A stretch of 64,000 nt of DNA from Rahnella sikkimica (GCF_002951615.1 NZ_CP019063.1:248001-312000); one strand, 5' to 3'; shown: positions 1 through 9,677, counted from the first letter of the stretch. The notes: generated by a model from the sequence alone, not told the origin. Numbers and translations are program-made.

Positions 1-1
1 C

Positions 2-1936
2 TCAGCCACAGTGTCGCTCGACAATATTGACTCCATTACCCCGGATAAATCCTCATCTGTGCAAGTTTCCACAGCAACAGACAGTACGCTTACTATCAGC
101 AATTCCCGGCTTTCGAATGCCGCTCAGATGTACATTTCTAATACCGGTATCGGTGCAACCGCAAATATAAATATTGCCGACAGCCAGATCGGTACCCCGG
201 ACGGGAATGACCAACAGTTTATGGTTTTAGCGACCGCATTTTCATCCCAAATTGGTGCAACCGGCGCGGCACAACTTTATATCGCTAACAGCCAGATTAA
301 CGGGGCTGTCGGCGCGATGAACATGAATAAAGGCAGCGCCGAAATAAACCTGACGAACGGTACCGTGGTCAATGGCAACGCCGACCTGATGGGTTCCACA
401 ATGTTGCTCAATATTGAGGGTGCCCAACTGAACGGCAACATCAATGTCGACAGCGCCGGAGATACTGCCAGTGACGTAACGAATACCACCGTGAATATTT
501 CTAACGCCACGTATCGCGGGAATATCACCTCTCTCGATAATGCGGCTGATGATTCGTTAACGCTGAACGTGAACGGCGGTGGTGTGATTGGCGGCGAAAA
601 CCTCGATAACTCCCAGCGTATTACCGGTTTTAACCAGGTCAATGCCCATATTAATTATGTCGACCCGACGCTGGTCAATACCGGCAAATCGTCTTATTTC
701 TTCTTCAACGAAGGCGAAGACGTCACGATTGCCAACAAGGTCGGCGCGAATTCCGTGCTGGATTCCGTGCGCAGCGGCTCTTACGTGCTGGATCATATTA
801 ATTATCAGGTGACCGATGAAAGCAGCAAACAAGGGCTGACGGACAAAGGCTATTACAGCATCGCGTTCAGCACAGACACGATCCCGGATCCGAGCCCAAC
901 GCCTGACCCAGCGCCAAATCCGACACCGGATCCCACCTCAGATCCCACACCAGTTCCAACACCAGAACCCGCTCCGTCACCTAAACCTGCCGAAACCGTC
1001 GCCGCTGATTTACAGGCCGCGCAGGCCGGTCTGTTAGCCAGCGACGATATGATTCATCTGATGGCCAACAGCATTACTCAGCATCTGGATGCCCGCCATA
1101 TGGGCGAAAACGGCCAGCCAAAAGCTGACAGCAATGTCTGGATGGACGGTATGTATTCCGGCGGTGACCGCACGGCGGGCGCAACCCAATACAGTAACGA
1201 TATTTCCGGGTTCCAGTTGGGTGGCGATACGTCACTGGCGCTGTCCAACGGTGACCTGCTGACGGTGGGTGTCGGTCTGGGTTATCTGCACAACGATCTG
1301 GATCTGACCAGCAGCAACGGCAGCAACGACATCGACGGCAATTACTACAGCCTTTACGCCAGCTGGACACAGCATCAGGCCGAAGGCCAGAACTGGCATC
1401 TGTTTGCTGATACCACTGCGACTTACGGCGACATGACCTATTCCGCGTCCGGCAAAGACGGCACGTTGAACGCAGGTGGCGATTACGACGGTAACTCGTG
1501 GTTATGGCAGGCGCGCGTGGGTGCGCAGGTGAATCTGGCCGATGACTGGTGGGTGCAGCCATATACCGTTTTAGGCTACAGCCAGACCAAAACCGATGCG
1601 TATAACGACGGCTACAGCCAGATTTCCAGCGGTAAATACAGCGGTGGTTTTGCCGGTGCAGGTGTGAAAGCGGGTAAAACCATCCAGCTTAAAGGCGGCC
1701 AGGTATTGCGTCCTTACATTGAAACGGCTTACGTCGGGCGTTTCTCTGAGGACACAAAGTTCGATACGTCAGATTATAACTTCGGCGGGCAGAACCTGAA
1801 CGGTGGAAACATCGGCGTCGGGCTGAACGCGACGCTCACTAAAAACTGGAGTACCACGGCCAAAGTGAATACCCTTATTGCCAGTGACGTGAGCAATGAA
1901 GTTCATGCGTATCTGGGCGCTGAGTACAAGTTTTAG
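2..1936 (+). CDS. Autotransporter outer-membrane protein, 3' part (5' end outside window)
   Basis: The frame is open to the window edge, so the GTG at 11 is probably not the true start. The first 290 or so residues are a repetitive passenger rich in Asn, Thr, Ser and Gly, of the beta-helix kind found in AIDA/pertactin-like adhesins. A Pro-rich linker of Pro-Asp-Pro-Thr type follows at about residues 297-330. The last 260 or so residues form an autotransporter beta-barrel with alternating aromatic strands, ending in the outer-membrane signature AYLGAEYKF with C-terminal Phe. The protein should pass its passenger to the cell surface (type Va secretion). The passenger's ligand cannot be told from sequence. 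It is followed by a strong terminator, so it is the last gene of its transcript. Confidence 0.9.
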   Translation, partial: SATVSLDNIDSITPDKSSSVQVSTATDSTLTISNSRLSNAAQMYISNTGIGATANINIADSQIGTPDGNDQQFMVLATAFSSQIGATGAAQLYIANSQINGAVGAMNMNKGSAEINLTNGTVVNGNADLMGSTMLLNIEGAQLNGNINVDSAGDTASDVTNTTVNISNATYRGNITSLDNAADDSLTLNVNGGGVIGGENLDNSQRITGFNQVNAHINYVDPTLVNTGKSSYFFFNEGEDVTIANKVGANSVLDSVRSGSYVLDHINYQVTDESSKQGLTDKGYYSIAFSTDTIPDPSPTPDPAPNPTPDPTSDPTPVPTPEPAPSPKPAETVAADLQAAQAGLLASDDMIHLMANSITQHLDARHMGENGQPKADSNVWMDGMYSGGDRTAGATQYSNDISGFQLGGDTSLALSNGDLLTVGVGLGYLHNDLDLTSSNGSNDIDGNYYSLYASWTQHQAEGQNWHLFADTTATYGDMTYSASGKDGTLNAGGDYDGNSWLWQARVGAQVNLADDWWVQPYTVLGYSQTKTDAYNDGYSQISSGKYSGGFAGAGVKAGKTIQLKGGQVLRPYIETAYVGRFSEDTKFDTSDYNFGGQNLNGGNIGVGLNATLTKNWSTTAKVNTLIASDVSNEVHAYLGAEYKF

Positions 1937-1969
1937 TTAGCGAAACTTTAAATCATGCTCGCGTTCCGC

Positions 1970-2008
1970 AAAAGCCCCGGTCCTCTCAACAGCCGGGGCT
2001 TTTCCTTT
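1970..2008 (+). terminator. Rho-independent terminator of the autotransporter gene
   Basis: An AAAAGCCCCGG arm pairs with CCGGGGCTTTT across a short loop and is followed by a T-rich run, 35 bp past the stop codon. Confidence 0.85.
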
Positions 2009-2152
2009 TCCAAACTTTCTTCCAGCCTTCTGCCTTTATTAACAGCTTTCAGTGATGAATTTTCCTCATAAGTTCATCCCATATTCCTGCATTAATCTTG
2101 TGAAACCTCACGGGTATGATTGTTCTTCAACTCAGCCCACAAGGTCTATGAC

Positions 2153-2863
2153 ATGGACAATTCATCCTCTGCTCACATCACACCTGCGGTTAAAGCAGGT
2201 TCCCCGGCATTAGCGCTCTACGAGGAAAACATCCTCTCGGGCGATCTCTGGAAACGGCCGGAACTCTCACCACGCGACAGAAGCATCATCACCCTTGCCG
2301 TGCTGATTTCCCGGAATCATCTTTCAGAACAGCGCAGCCAGTTTCATCTGGCGCTGAACAACGGCGTAAAAGCGGAAGAAATCTCAGAGATTATTGCGCA
2401 TCTGGCGTTTTACTCAGGCTGGGGCAATGCCAAAGCCGCGGCCGTTTTGGCGGCAGAAGTGTTTGCAGAAAAAGGGATTAATGCTGCCCGTTTGCCCGGC
2501 GCTGAAATTACGCCCCTGCCTCTGGATGAAAAAGCCGAAGCGCAACGCGCCACTCACGTCAGCGGGCTTTTCGCCACGGTGTCTCCGGGCGTGGTGAAAT
2601 TTACCACCGACGCGGTTTTCAACGATCTCTGGCTGCGGCCCGATCTCGCCCCCCGCGACCGCAGTCTTGTCACCGTCAGCGCGTTAGTCGCCAACGGTCA
2701 GGTTGCGCAGATTACCTTTCATCTGAGTAAAGCGATGGATAACGGGCTGACACAGGAACAGGCCGGTGAAGCATTAACCCAGTTAGCCTTCTATGCGGGC
2801 TGGCCGAATGTGTTCTCCGCCTTACCGATTTTTAAACAAATATTTGAATCGCGTCAGTCTTAA
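2153..2863 (+). CDS. Tandem carboxymuconolactone decarboxylase (CMD)-fold protein
   Basis: Two CMD/AhpD-like halves can be aligned by eye. Each has R-P-(E/D)-L-(S/A)-P-R-D-R-S, then a helix, then a (L/Q)-A-F-Y-(S/A)-G-W block, at about residues 38-100 and 160-220. There is no cysteine in the protein, so it cannot be a CxxC-type AhpD peroxidase. A gamma-carboxymuconolactone-decarboxylase-like or scaffold role is more likely. The frame allows a TTG start at 2120, but the ATG at 2153 follows an AAGG ribosome-binding site and is preferred (236 residues). The SDR gene 17 bp downstream is probably co-transcribed; CMD/SDR pairs are common in enteric oxidoreductase operons. Substrate unknown. Confidence 0.8.
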   Translation: MDNSSSAHITPAVKAGSPALALYEENILSGDLWKRPELSPRDRSIITLAVLISRNHLSEQRSQFHLALNNGVKAEEISEIIAHLAFYSGWGNAKAAAVLAAEVFAEKGINAARLPGAEITPLPLDEKAEAQRATHVSGLFATVSPGVVKFTTDAVFNDLWLRPDLAPRDRSLVTVSALVANGQVAQITFHLSKAMDNGLTQEQAGEALTQLAFYAGWPNVFSALPIFKQIFESRQS

Positions 2864-2880
2864 CTTTCACAGGATTTTTT

Positions 2881-3642
2881 ATGAAGACTTTATTTGAAAA
2901 TCAGGTTGCCCTGGTGACCGGTGCCGCTTCGGGCATGGGGCTGGCTGCGGCAAAAGCTTTTGCACAGGCGGGCGCAAGCGTGGCGCTGGCCGATGTTAAC
3001 GGTGATGCCGTCACCGCCGCCGCGCAGGAACTGGCAGACGCAGGCTTTAAAGTAGTGGGGATTCGTTGCAACGTCGCGGATATCAATGAAGTGAAAAGCA
3101 TGGTGGAACAGACCGTCGCCGCCTTTGGACGTCTGGATTTTGCGTTTAATAATGCTGGCGTGCAAAGCCCGGTCGCGGAAACCGCAGATGCCGATCCCAG
3201 GGATTATGATTTTGTCATGGACGTCAATTTACGCGGCATCTGGAACTGCATGAAGTATGAGCTGATTGAAATGCGTAAACAGGGCAGCGGCGCGATCGTT
3301 AACAATTCGTCGCTGGGCGGTTTAGTCGGTATTGCAGAACGGGGCATTTATCACGCCTCAAAACACGGCGTCGTGGGTTTAACCAAAAGCGCAGGGCTGG
3401 AATATGCGCACAAAGGTATCCGGATCAATGCGGTTTGCCCCGGCATTATCGAAACGCCGATGGTGTCCGGGATGCTGGAATCGCAGCCTGAAGCCATGGC
3501 TGAACTGATGAAAGAAGTGCCTATGCGCCGGTTAGGCCGCGCGGAAGAAATCGCCGACGCCGTACTCTGGCTGTGCAGCCCGGCGTCCAGTTTCATTGTC
3601 GGCCATGCCCTGCCGGTTGATGGCGGATATACGGTTCGTTAA
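2881..3642 (+). CDS. SDR-family NAD(P)-dependent dehydrogenase
   Basis: A classical short-chain dehydrogenase of 253 residues. It has the TGAASGMG dinucleotide-binding glycine motif near residue 13, NNAG near 90, the active-site Ser in NNSS near 140 and the catalytic YHASK near 155. The tail ends in VDGGYTVR, usual for the FabG-like group. It is a soluble cytosolic alcohol/ketone oxidoreductase. It lies 17 bp after the CMD-fold gene and the two form a likely operon, closed by a hairpin. The substrate cannot be read from sequence. Confidence 0.9.
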   Translation: MKTLFENQVALVTGAASGMGLAAAKAFAQAGASVALADVNGDAVTAAAQELADAGFKVVGIRCNVADINEVKSMVEQTVAAFGRLDFAFNNAGVQSPVAETADADPRDYDFVMDVNLRGIWNCMKYELIEMRKQGSGAIVNNSSLGGLVGIAERGIYHASKHGVVGLTKSAGLEYAHKGIRINAVCPGIIETPMVSGMLESQPEAMAELMKEVPMRRLGRAEEIADAVLWLCSPASSFIVGHALPVDGGYTVR

Positions 3643-3649
3643 TCCGAAT

Positions 3650-3700
3650 AAAAAAATCAGGCGTGCTGCCCCGGTCATTGGGACGCACGCCTGGATTTAA
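3650..3700. terminator. Bidirectional terminator between SDR gene and carbonic anhydrase
   Basis: CAGGCGTGC (3658-3666) pairs with GCACGCCTG (3685-3693). An A-run lies on the left, which is a T-run for the minus strand, and ATTTAA lies on the right. It sits between convergent genes. Confidence 0.7.
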
Positions 3701-3721
3701 GTGCTTAACCTTATCGTAATA

Positions 3722-3886
3722 TTACTTTCGCTGCGGCAGTGACCAGTCCATGTACGAGGCTTGCAGCGGTTCGCGGCCAATCAGTGGCGGGTCATTGTCT
3801 GAGCGTGGCACCTCGCTCAGAACATATCCGAATAACCGGTTTCCAGCGTTTTTTACAGACTGCCGGGCGCGAATTGAAAACAGACG
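3722..3886 (-). pseudogene. 54-codon open frame continuing after the carbonic anhydrase stop
   Basis: Directly after the TAG of the carbonic anhydrase gene, the same frame stays open for 54 codons to a TAA. The translation looks like a real protein tail (for example GYVLSEVPRSDNDPPLIGRE, then a Met-Asp-Trp-Ser ending). There is no credible start codon with a ribosome-binding site. It may be the 3' remnant of a lost gene, or a natural extension of the carbonic anhydrase made by readthrough of the TAG. Family not recognised. Confidence 0.35.
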
Positions 3887-4627
3887 CTACACCTCGAAAA
3901 ACTCGACTTTCCCGCCATCAAGGTGATACATGCTGCCCACAATTTTTATTTTCTTCTGGTCTTCCAGATTTTTTAAGACTGCGCTGTTTTTACGAATATC
4001 TTCAATCGTCAGGACGACATTTTCCCGCGCGACTGCATCGACAAAATCATAATTGTCACCTTTGCGCTCTCCGTTATATTTCGTTCTTTTAATCGCAGGC
4101 TTAATCTTATCCAGCAGCCCCGTCAGGTTTCCCAACTCGGCATTATCAATTGCGCCACGCACAGCGCCACAGCGTGTATGCCCCATCACCAGAACGATTT
4201 TTGCACCGGCAACGGCGCAGGCAAACTCCATGCTGCCCAGCATATCGCTGTTGCTAATATTGCCCGCAACGCGGGAATTAAAGGTTTCGCCGATCCCCGC
4301 ATCAAGCACAATTTCTGCCGGGGCGCGTGAATCAATGCAACTGAGGATCACCGCTGCCGGATACTGCCCCGCAATACTGTTGCGTTTTTGCGCCAGATAA
4401 TCATGCTTCGCCGGGCGATTTTCTCTAAAACGCAAATTGCCTTGTTTGAAATGTTCAATCACCGCATCCGGCGTCATAGCATCACGTTCTGTTTTACTGA
4501 GTGATGCGGCAAAAGAAATGGAAGGCATTGATAAAAGCCCCAGTCCGGTGACCGAAAGGGCTGAAACCGCCAGAGTTTGTTTCAAAATCGTCCGTCGTGA
4601 ACATAGCGCTGATTGTTTATCTTCCAT
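3887..4627 (-). CDS. Exported beta-class carbonic anhydrase
   Basis: 246 residues. Reversibly hydrates CO2 to bicarbonate with a zinc ion. The zinc ligands are visible as C97 (in SCIDSRAP), H150 and C153 (in MGHTRCGA), with the D99/R101 dyad of the beta class. The N-terminus carries a twin-arginine signal (SRRTILK followed by a hydrophobic stretch ending near SFA), so the folded enzyme is probably sent to the periplasm by Tat. GGGAG lies 7 nt before the ATG. The gene stands alone between terminators. Periplasmic beta-carbonic anhydrases of this type are known in enterics. The exact role here (CO2 capture or pH) is inference. Confidence 0.92.
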   Translation of the reverse strand: MEDKQSALCSRRTILKQTLAVSALSVTGLGLLSMPSISFAASLSKTERDAMTPDAVIEHFKQGNLRFRENRPAKHDYLAQKRNSIAGQYPAAVILSCIDSRAPAEIVLDAGIGETFNSRVAGNISNSDMLGSMEFACAVAGAKIVLVMGHTRCGAVRGAIDNAELGNLTGLLDKIKPAIKRTKYNGERKGDNYDFVDAVARENVVLTIEDIRKNSAVLKNLEDQKKIKIVGSMYHLDGGKVEFFEV

Positions 4628-4793
4628 TCTGTACTCCCGATTGTTGAGGTAATTTTCACCGGGTCATGATACGCAGCAAAAAATAAATGAACGCAAAACA
4701 CCGAAGAGAGATCGTAAATATCAGGATGATAGACACATATATTTTACAAAAAACCAATATTTATAAAAAGTTAATGACTTCTCAGAAATAAAG

Positions 4794-4826
4794 AAAGGCC
4801 TCCACCCCGGTGAAGGCCTTTTGTTT
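4794..4826. terminator. Terminator downstream of scsD
   Basis: An AAAGGCC-type arm pairs with GGCCTTT over a GC-rich stem with one mismatch. T-rich sequence lies on both sides, so it can work for the minus-strand scs operon that ends at 4850. Confidence 0.75.
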
Positions 4827-4849
4827 CAGACGATAACAGCAGCGGCAAT

Positions 4850-5356
4850 TCAGGTACGAATTTGCGCCCACCACAGCCGCGCTTTCATTCCCCAGTAAGA
4901 GGTCCATCCGGTGGTTGTGGCAATGACCTGCCCTTTATCAATGATAATAAACGTCGGGGTGACGCCAATATCCCATTGTGCCGACAAATCGCCGCGTGCA
5001 TCGTTAATCACCGCCATCTTAATGCCCTTTCCATGCAGATAACGCTCCAGCGTGGCGTTATCCCCCGAGCGCAATGCCACGGTCAGGACGTTCTCCCCTT
5101 CTTCTGCCAGCCGGGAAACTGAAGGCGTGGTCATTTTGCAGACACCGCACCACGTTGCCCAGAAGTAGACCAGCAGCGGGCGTTGCTGGCTTTGTTCGCC
5201 GGGCGTCACGGACTGATTGCTGAGGGTCTGCAACGGCTGGCTGCCAAAACCCGCCGGTGCCTGCGGCGCGCGCAGAAAATCCATTCCCAGCATCACCACC
5301 AAAATCAGCACGACGAGAATCGCCCCTTCGCGCATCCAGCGTTTAAGTCTGATCAT
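4850..5356 (-). CDS. scsD: ScsD, membrane-anchored thioredoxin-like protein
   Basis: 168 residues: one N-terminal membrane helix (about 12-30), then a TlpA-like periplasmic thioredoxin fold with the redox motif WATWCGVCK near residue 70 and the cis-Pro in GVTPTF near 135. In the Scs (suppressor of copper sensitivity) system it is the third thioredoxin-type partner of ScsB. Its start overlaps the end of scsC by 14 bp, which indicates translational coupling. Last gene of scsABCD, followed by a terminator. Assignment rests on motif and gene order. Confidence 0.88.
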   Translation of the reverse strand: MIRLKRWMREGAILVVLILVVMLGMDFLRAPQAPAGFGSQPLQTLSNQSVTPGEQSQQRPLLVYFWATWCGVCKMTTPSVSRLAEEGENVLTVALRSGDNATLERYLHGKGIKMAVINDARGDLSAQWDIGVTPTFIIIDKGQVIATTTGWTSYWGMKARLWWAQIRT

Positions 5357-5927
5357 GCTTTGCCTTCGCCAGTTGTTCCTTCACGACTTTCTGCAAATCC
5401 TCCCAGGAGATGGCCCCCGCAATCAGCTGATCGCCAATAATCGTCGCAGGGGTGCCCTGAATACCCAAGACTTCGGCGATTTCCACATTGGTTTTAAGTT
5501 CAAGGTAACTGGCAGGCGTCACGCGAATAGGTTCGAGTCCGGCATATTTCACCGCCTCGAGCGCACTGGCTTCATCATGCTGCCCTTTTTTAGACATCAG
5601 CCGCTGATGTACCACCAGAAACTTTTCCGGATGCTGCTCCCAGACCGTCATCGCCGCACGACCGGCAATAATGGAACTTGCCCCGCGAAAAGGCAGCAGT
5701 TTAATCACCACTCTGACATCAGGATTTTCTTTCGCGACCTTTTCCAGCATCGGGTCAAACTGCTTGCAGTAAGGACAGTTGTAATCGGTGAAGGACACAA
5801 TGGTCAGCCGGGGATTTTTCGCGCCAAACCACGGCGAGGCCGGGTTATTAAACAGGGTGTCTTCCGGCGTCATCGCCAGAACCACCGGAGAAATCACCAT
5901 CATCATAATCAGCATTAACGTTTTCAT
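5343..5927 (-). CDS. scsC: ScsC, periplasmic DsbA/DsbG-like thiol oxidoreductase
   Basis: 194 residues with a cleavable signal peptide (ending about VVLA) and a DsbA-type thioredoxin fold with an inserted helical domain. The active site is NCPYCKQF near residue 50 and the cis-Pro loop is GTPATI near 160. It acts on protein thiols in the envelope and is kept reduced by ScsB. Known ScsC proteins work as disulfide isomerases or reductases and protect against copper. Its ATG overlaps the scsB stop codon as TAATG, so the two are translationally coupled. Confidence 0.9.
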   Translation of the reverse strand: MKTLMLIMMMVISPVVLAMTPEDTLFNNPASPWFGAKNPRLTIVSFTDYNCPYCKQFDPMLEKVAKENPDVRVVIKLLPFRGASSIIAGRAAMTVWEQHPEKFLVVHQRLMSKKGQHDEASALEAVKYAGLEPIRVTPASYLELKTNVEIAEVLGIQGTPATIIGDQLIAGAISWEDLQKVVKEQLAKAKHDQT

Positions 5928-7972
5928 TATCGGGCTCCACGGGCATCTTTCAGCCCCTGTAATACGGCATCGCGCGTCAGCAACGGCGATAAGATTTCAC
6001 CGGCAGGATTGTGCGGACCATAAATTTGATTAAACGGCACGGCGACGCTGCCGCGTTTTTGCAGGAAGTCATTGACCGGTTTTGACGGTAACGTCCAGTC
6101 ACCGCGCAGGGCCACAACGTCGTTTTCCGTCAGTGCTTGCTGCACATCGTCGCGCATCAGTACGTTGTATTTGTTGGCTTTACAGGTCACACACCAGTCG
6201 GCGGTCACATCCACAAAGACCACTTTCTTTGCCGCCAGCGCGGTCTGAATCGCCTCTTCGGACAACGGTTGCCAGGCAATATCATCGCGAAGTGGCTTCC
6301 CGCCCGTGCCGGAAAACGGCGAGACAATGACGATGGCTGCGCCTGCCAGAAGCGCGCCCGCACCGGCGGTTAACGCACAATTGCGCAACCCGTAGCGCCG
6401 CAGGGATAAGGAAAACAGCATCACCAGCAAGATACCCGCCAGCACGACGACCGTCAGCGCAGAGAAATGGTTTTGCATCAGGCTGAGCAACCAGAGACAG
6501 GCCGACAGCATCAGCGCGCCGAGGAAAAGCCGCAGCCGTAACATCCAGCGCCCCGGCCGCGGCAGACACATCGCCAGCCCCGGCCACAGGGCAATCATCA
6601 GCCACGGCAGACTCATGCCGATGCCCAGCATCAGGAACAGTCCCCACAGAACCGGCAGCGGTGCGGCCAGCGCAAACGCCACCGCCGTGCCGAGAAACGG
6701 CGCGGAACAGGGCGTCGCCAGCAGCGTGGCAAAAGCGCCTTCAGCGAAGTGTCCGCGGAGACCGGAACGCCGATGCGTCGCCAGACGTGTCGTCATCTTT
6801 GAGGGCAGATTGATTTCAAACAGCCCCAGCAGATTGGCGGTAAACAGCGCCGTGACCAGTACCATCAGCCCAATAAACCACGGACTCTGAAACTGAATGC
6901 CCCAGCCCAGCGTCTGATCAGTGTAACGGAGCCCCGTCATCAGCAGCGCCAGTGCCAGAAACGAGGTAATGACCCCACCCGACGACGCCAGAAACTGCAC
7001 GCGAATGCTTTTCCGGTTGCGCTGTTCCACCTGCAAAATACTGCCGAGTTTCATGCCCAGCACCGGCAGAACGCAGGGCATAAGATTGAGGATGAACCCC
7101 CCGGCCAGTGCCATCAGCGCCACTTGCCAGAGTGCGACAGCGCCCGGCGCTTCGGCTGGAAGCGGGTTCACTTTCAGGTGAATTTGCTGCGCCAGACCGT
7201 TGTCTGACAACACGATACTCAGCGTTTTGCCCGTGATATCCGCCGCCTTATCGCCCCATTCGTCCGTCACAGGCAGCGTGAACCGCGCCTGTTGCCCGTC
7301 CACTTTCACCACCGGTTTACCCAGAGAACTGCCTTCAAGCGTATCGGTAAAGACCTCCGGATTTTGCCAGCCCTGCTCGCGGTGAGCGGTGATCTGCAAT
7401 ACGCCGGGGCGATATCCCGCCGTGATGGTGTCCGCCAGACCTTCCGCAATCGGCACCTTGCCCATCGCGGCGGCGAACTGACGCGCAAAATCTGCGTTAT
7501 CCCCGGACGAACCGAGATCCAGACTAAAAGGATAGTCAGTGAGAATGCACACGTTGCTGCACACCGGCAGTGTCAGCGTTCCGGCTATTGTGCCAGGCAC
7601 TTCACCGCTGAGGGTAACGGGCAGCGTGACTTCATCGTGATAGCCCTGCGTGGTGATGCCCGCCACATCAAAACGTGCGGGCGTCGGCCAGTCCCATTTT
7701 GCCTGTTGCACAGTGACCGGTTTTTGCCAGTCGACCGACGGTGAAATGCCGCCCTCGCCCGGCGATCGCCAGTAGGTTTTCCAGCCCTTTTCGAGGCTGA
7801 CAGAGAGCAGCAGCCGGGTTTCTTTTTCAGAAAGAGGGGCAGGCTGCGCCTGTAAGCGCACTTTCGCGTGGGAGTTTTGCGGGCTTTGCAGCCAGCCGGT
7901 GTCGGCAGCATATCCGGTATGCAGCCAGAGCATCAGTAAGCCGCCAGCGGCCGCCCTGAATAAATTTCGCAT
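5927..7972 (-). CDS. scsB: ScsB, DsbD-like membrane electron transporter
   Basis: 681 residues from the ATG at 7972, chosen because GGAG lies 7 nt upstream; the frame extends further but without a ribosome-binding site. Order: signal peptide; periplasmic alpha domain with a Cys pair (LPVCSNVC); a polytopic membrane domain with Cys-Pro motifs (MPCVLPVLG and TPCSAPFLG); C-terminal periplasmic thioredoxin domain with ADWCVTCK. This is the DsbD three-domain plan. It carries electrons from cytoplasmic thioredoxin to ScsC (and ScsD). It is the central gene of the operon, between scsA and scsC. Confidence 0.92.
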   Translation of the reverse strand: MRNLFRAAAGGLLMLWLHTGYAADTGWLQSPQNSHAKVRLQAQPAPLSEKETRLLLSVSLEKGWKTYWRSPGEGGISPSVDWQKPVTVQQAKWDWPTPARFDVAGITTQGYHDEVTLPVTLSGEVPGTIAGTLTLPVCSNVCILTDYPFSLDLGSSGDNADFARQFAAAMGKVPIAEGLADTITAGYRPGVLQITAHREQGWQNPEVFTDTLEGSSLGKPVVKVDGQQARFTLPVTDEWGDKAADITGKTLSIVLSDNGLAQQIHLKVNPLPAEAPGAVALWQVALMALAGGFILNLMPCVLPVLGMKLGSILQVEQRNRKSIRVQFLASSGGVITSFLALALLMTGLRYTDQTLGWGIQFQSPWFIGLMVLVTALFTANLLGLFEINLPSKMTTRLATHRRSGLRGHFAEGAFATLLATPCSAPFLGTAVAFALAAPLPVLWGLFLMLGIGMSLPWLMIALWPGLAMCLPRPGRWMLRLRLFLGALMLSACLWLLSLMQNHFSALTVVVLAGILLVMLFSLSLRRYGLRNCALTAGAGALLAGAAIVIVSPFSGTGGKPLRDDIAWQPLSEEAIQTALAAKKVVFVDVTADWCVTCKANKYNVLMRDDVQQALTENDVVALRGDWTLPSKPVNDFLQKRGSVAVPFNQIYGPHNPAGEILSPLLTRDAVLQGLKDARGAR

Positions 7973-8024
7973 CGATTTTCTCCAAAAATAAAAAGTCACA
8001 TCCTGATGAAAAACAGGCGTGTTT

Positions 8025-8390
8025 TTATTCCCGGAAAACGCAGAGCCGCAAATGCACCCGCAGGCGCGGCACAGGGACGGCTTCCGGCACAAGCAGGCGG
8101 ATCGCCGCCATATTGCCGCGTGACAAAAAGGCCAGCAGCAGGCTCAGCGCCAGAAACGCAAATTCTAAAAGGAGAGGAGGAACGGAAAGCAGCGATTTGC
8201 TGCTGAGCTCGCAGGGAGCGGGAATTTTAGCGATTTCAGAGGTCGTGGATGACGCCTGCGTAGTCGCTGTTTCCTGATGCAGGATAGCGGACAACGCATT
8301 CAGCCCGGCGATGCGCTGTGTCATACACGTCAGTATGACCAGACAGGCCAGGCATAAATAGAGCAGTGCTGAACGCCGTTGTTTATCCAC
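8025..8390 (-). CDS. scsA: ScsA-like small inner-membrane protein
   Basis: 121 residues from a GTG start at 8390 preceded by GAGGG. An N-terminal membrane helix (about 8-27) is followed by a linker with one Cys, a second hydrophobic helix (about 70-90) and a basic tail. It lies 52 bp upstream of scsB on the same strand. Position, size and topology fit ScsA, the poorly understood first gene of the copper-suppressor locus. The symbol rests on context more than on motifs. Confidence 0.55.
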   Translation of the reverse strand: MDKQRRSALLYLCLACLVILTCMTQRIAGLNALSAILHQETATTQASSTTSEIAKIPAPCELSSKSLLSVPPLLLEFAFLALSLLLAFLSRGNMAAIRLLVPEAVPVPRLRVHLRLCVFRE

Positions 8391-8507
8391 ATTTCCCTCG
8401 CAAGCAGGCCGCCATTCTAACGGCCACTCAAACATTCACAAGATGTATGAATCATGAATTACATGAATTTACGCTCAATACTCTGCGCGGCGTGACGCGG
8501 GTAGCCG

Positions 8508-9677
8508 TCAGGCACGCGCCACCGGCGCATCGCTCAGACGGGTTGTCCATGCGGGGGATAACATCTCGCGTTTCATCTGCCAGTTTCGCTGGATCCCTTG
8601 CCCCGCAAACCACAATGCTCCTTTTCCTTCGTCATTAATTTTATCAAACATCGCCATCAGCGCATCGCTGTCAGGACGCGGCGCACGCTCATCAAACAGG
8701 TGCAACTGCGCCACACCCTGACTGAAAAAATCCCCGAGCATCACGCCCGCTTTTTGATACCGGTGGCCGTCTCTCCAGACATTATCCAGACACTGTATTG
8801 CGGCGGAGATAATGTCGCGGGTGTCCTGTGTGGGCGTAATGAGCCGGGTACTGGCCAGATTCCCATAGTAAATCTCGCCTTCCGCGAACGGGCTGGTTTT
8901 GACAAATACGGAGATCTGGCGGCAAAACTGATGCTCCCCGCGCAATTTTTCAGACGCGCGCGTGGCGTAATAGCAGATGGCTTCACGCATTTCCTGATAC
9001 GCCGTGACCCGCGTGCCGAAAGATCGTGAACAGACAATTTCCTGTTTGGCGGGCGCAAATTCGTCAAAGCCGAGACAAGGTTCGCCACGCAGCTCGCGCA
9101 CGGTGCGTTCCATTACCACATTAAAGTTCTTTCTGATAAACCACAGATCGCATTCGGCAAGCTCGAGTGCCGTTTTAATCCCGGCGTCATTCAGTTTCTT
9201 CGATATCCGCCGCCCGACGCCCCAGACCTCTTCGACCGGGACATAAGACATCAGTTTTTTCTGACGGGCCGGATCAGAGAGGTCGATAACCCCCTGACTT
9301 TTTGTCCATTTCTTTGCCGCGTAATTCGCCAGTTTGGCCAGTGTTTTCGTCGGCGCAATGCCCACACCAATGGTCAGCCGTGTGTTGCGCTTCACCGTGT
9401 CTCTGATTTCTTTGCCGAAACGTTCTAAATCGATATCCGCCGGTAACCGGCTGAGATCGAGAAAGGCTTCATCGATGCTGTAGATTTCGATTTTCGGGCA
9501 TAACTCTCCCAGCGTCGTCATCACCCGCTGGCTCATATCGCCGTAAAGTTCGTAGTTACTGCTGAAAACCACCACGCCGTGCTGCTGAAAAAGGGCTTTT
9601 TGTTTGAAGTACGGCGCGCCCATTTTGATTTTGAGCTTCTTCGCTTCCGCCGAAAGCGCTATCACGCAGCCGTCATT
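8508..9677 (-). pseudogene. umuC: umuC remnant, 5' end missing
   Basis: This frame encodes about 390 residues of the Pol V catalytic subunit, from NDGC-V-IALSAEAKK to the C-terminus PVARA, and keeps YSIDEAFLDLS and the helix-hairpin-helix region. The first 33 or so residues, which hold the first catalytic Asp (MFALVDVNSF in the intact copy at 14181), are missing. The match stops at about 9678 and the DNA beyond is unrelated and AT-rich. No umuD precedes it. A GTG at 9665 could start a shortened protein, but without the first metal ligand it should not polymerise. It is only moderately similar to the intact umuC nearby, so this is not a recent duplication. Confidence 0.85.

Noticed and set aside
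8508..9677. Truncated umuC as a functional shortened gene from the GTG at 9665
   Set aside because: It would lack the first catalytic Asp and the N-terminal palm strand, so it is treated as a pseudogene.
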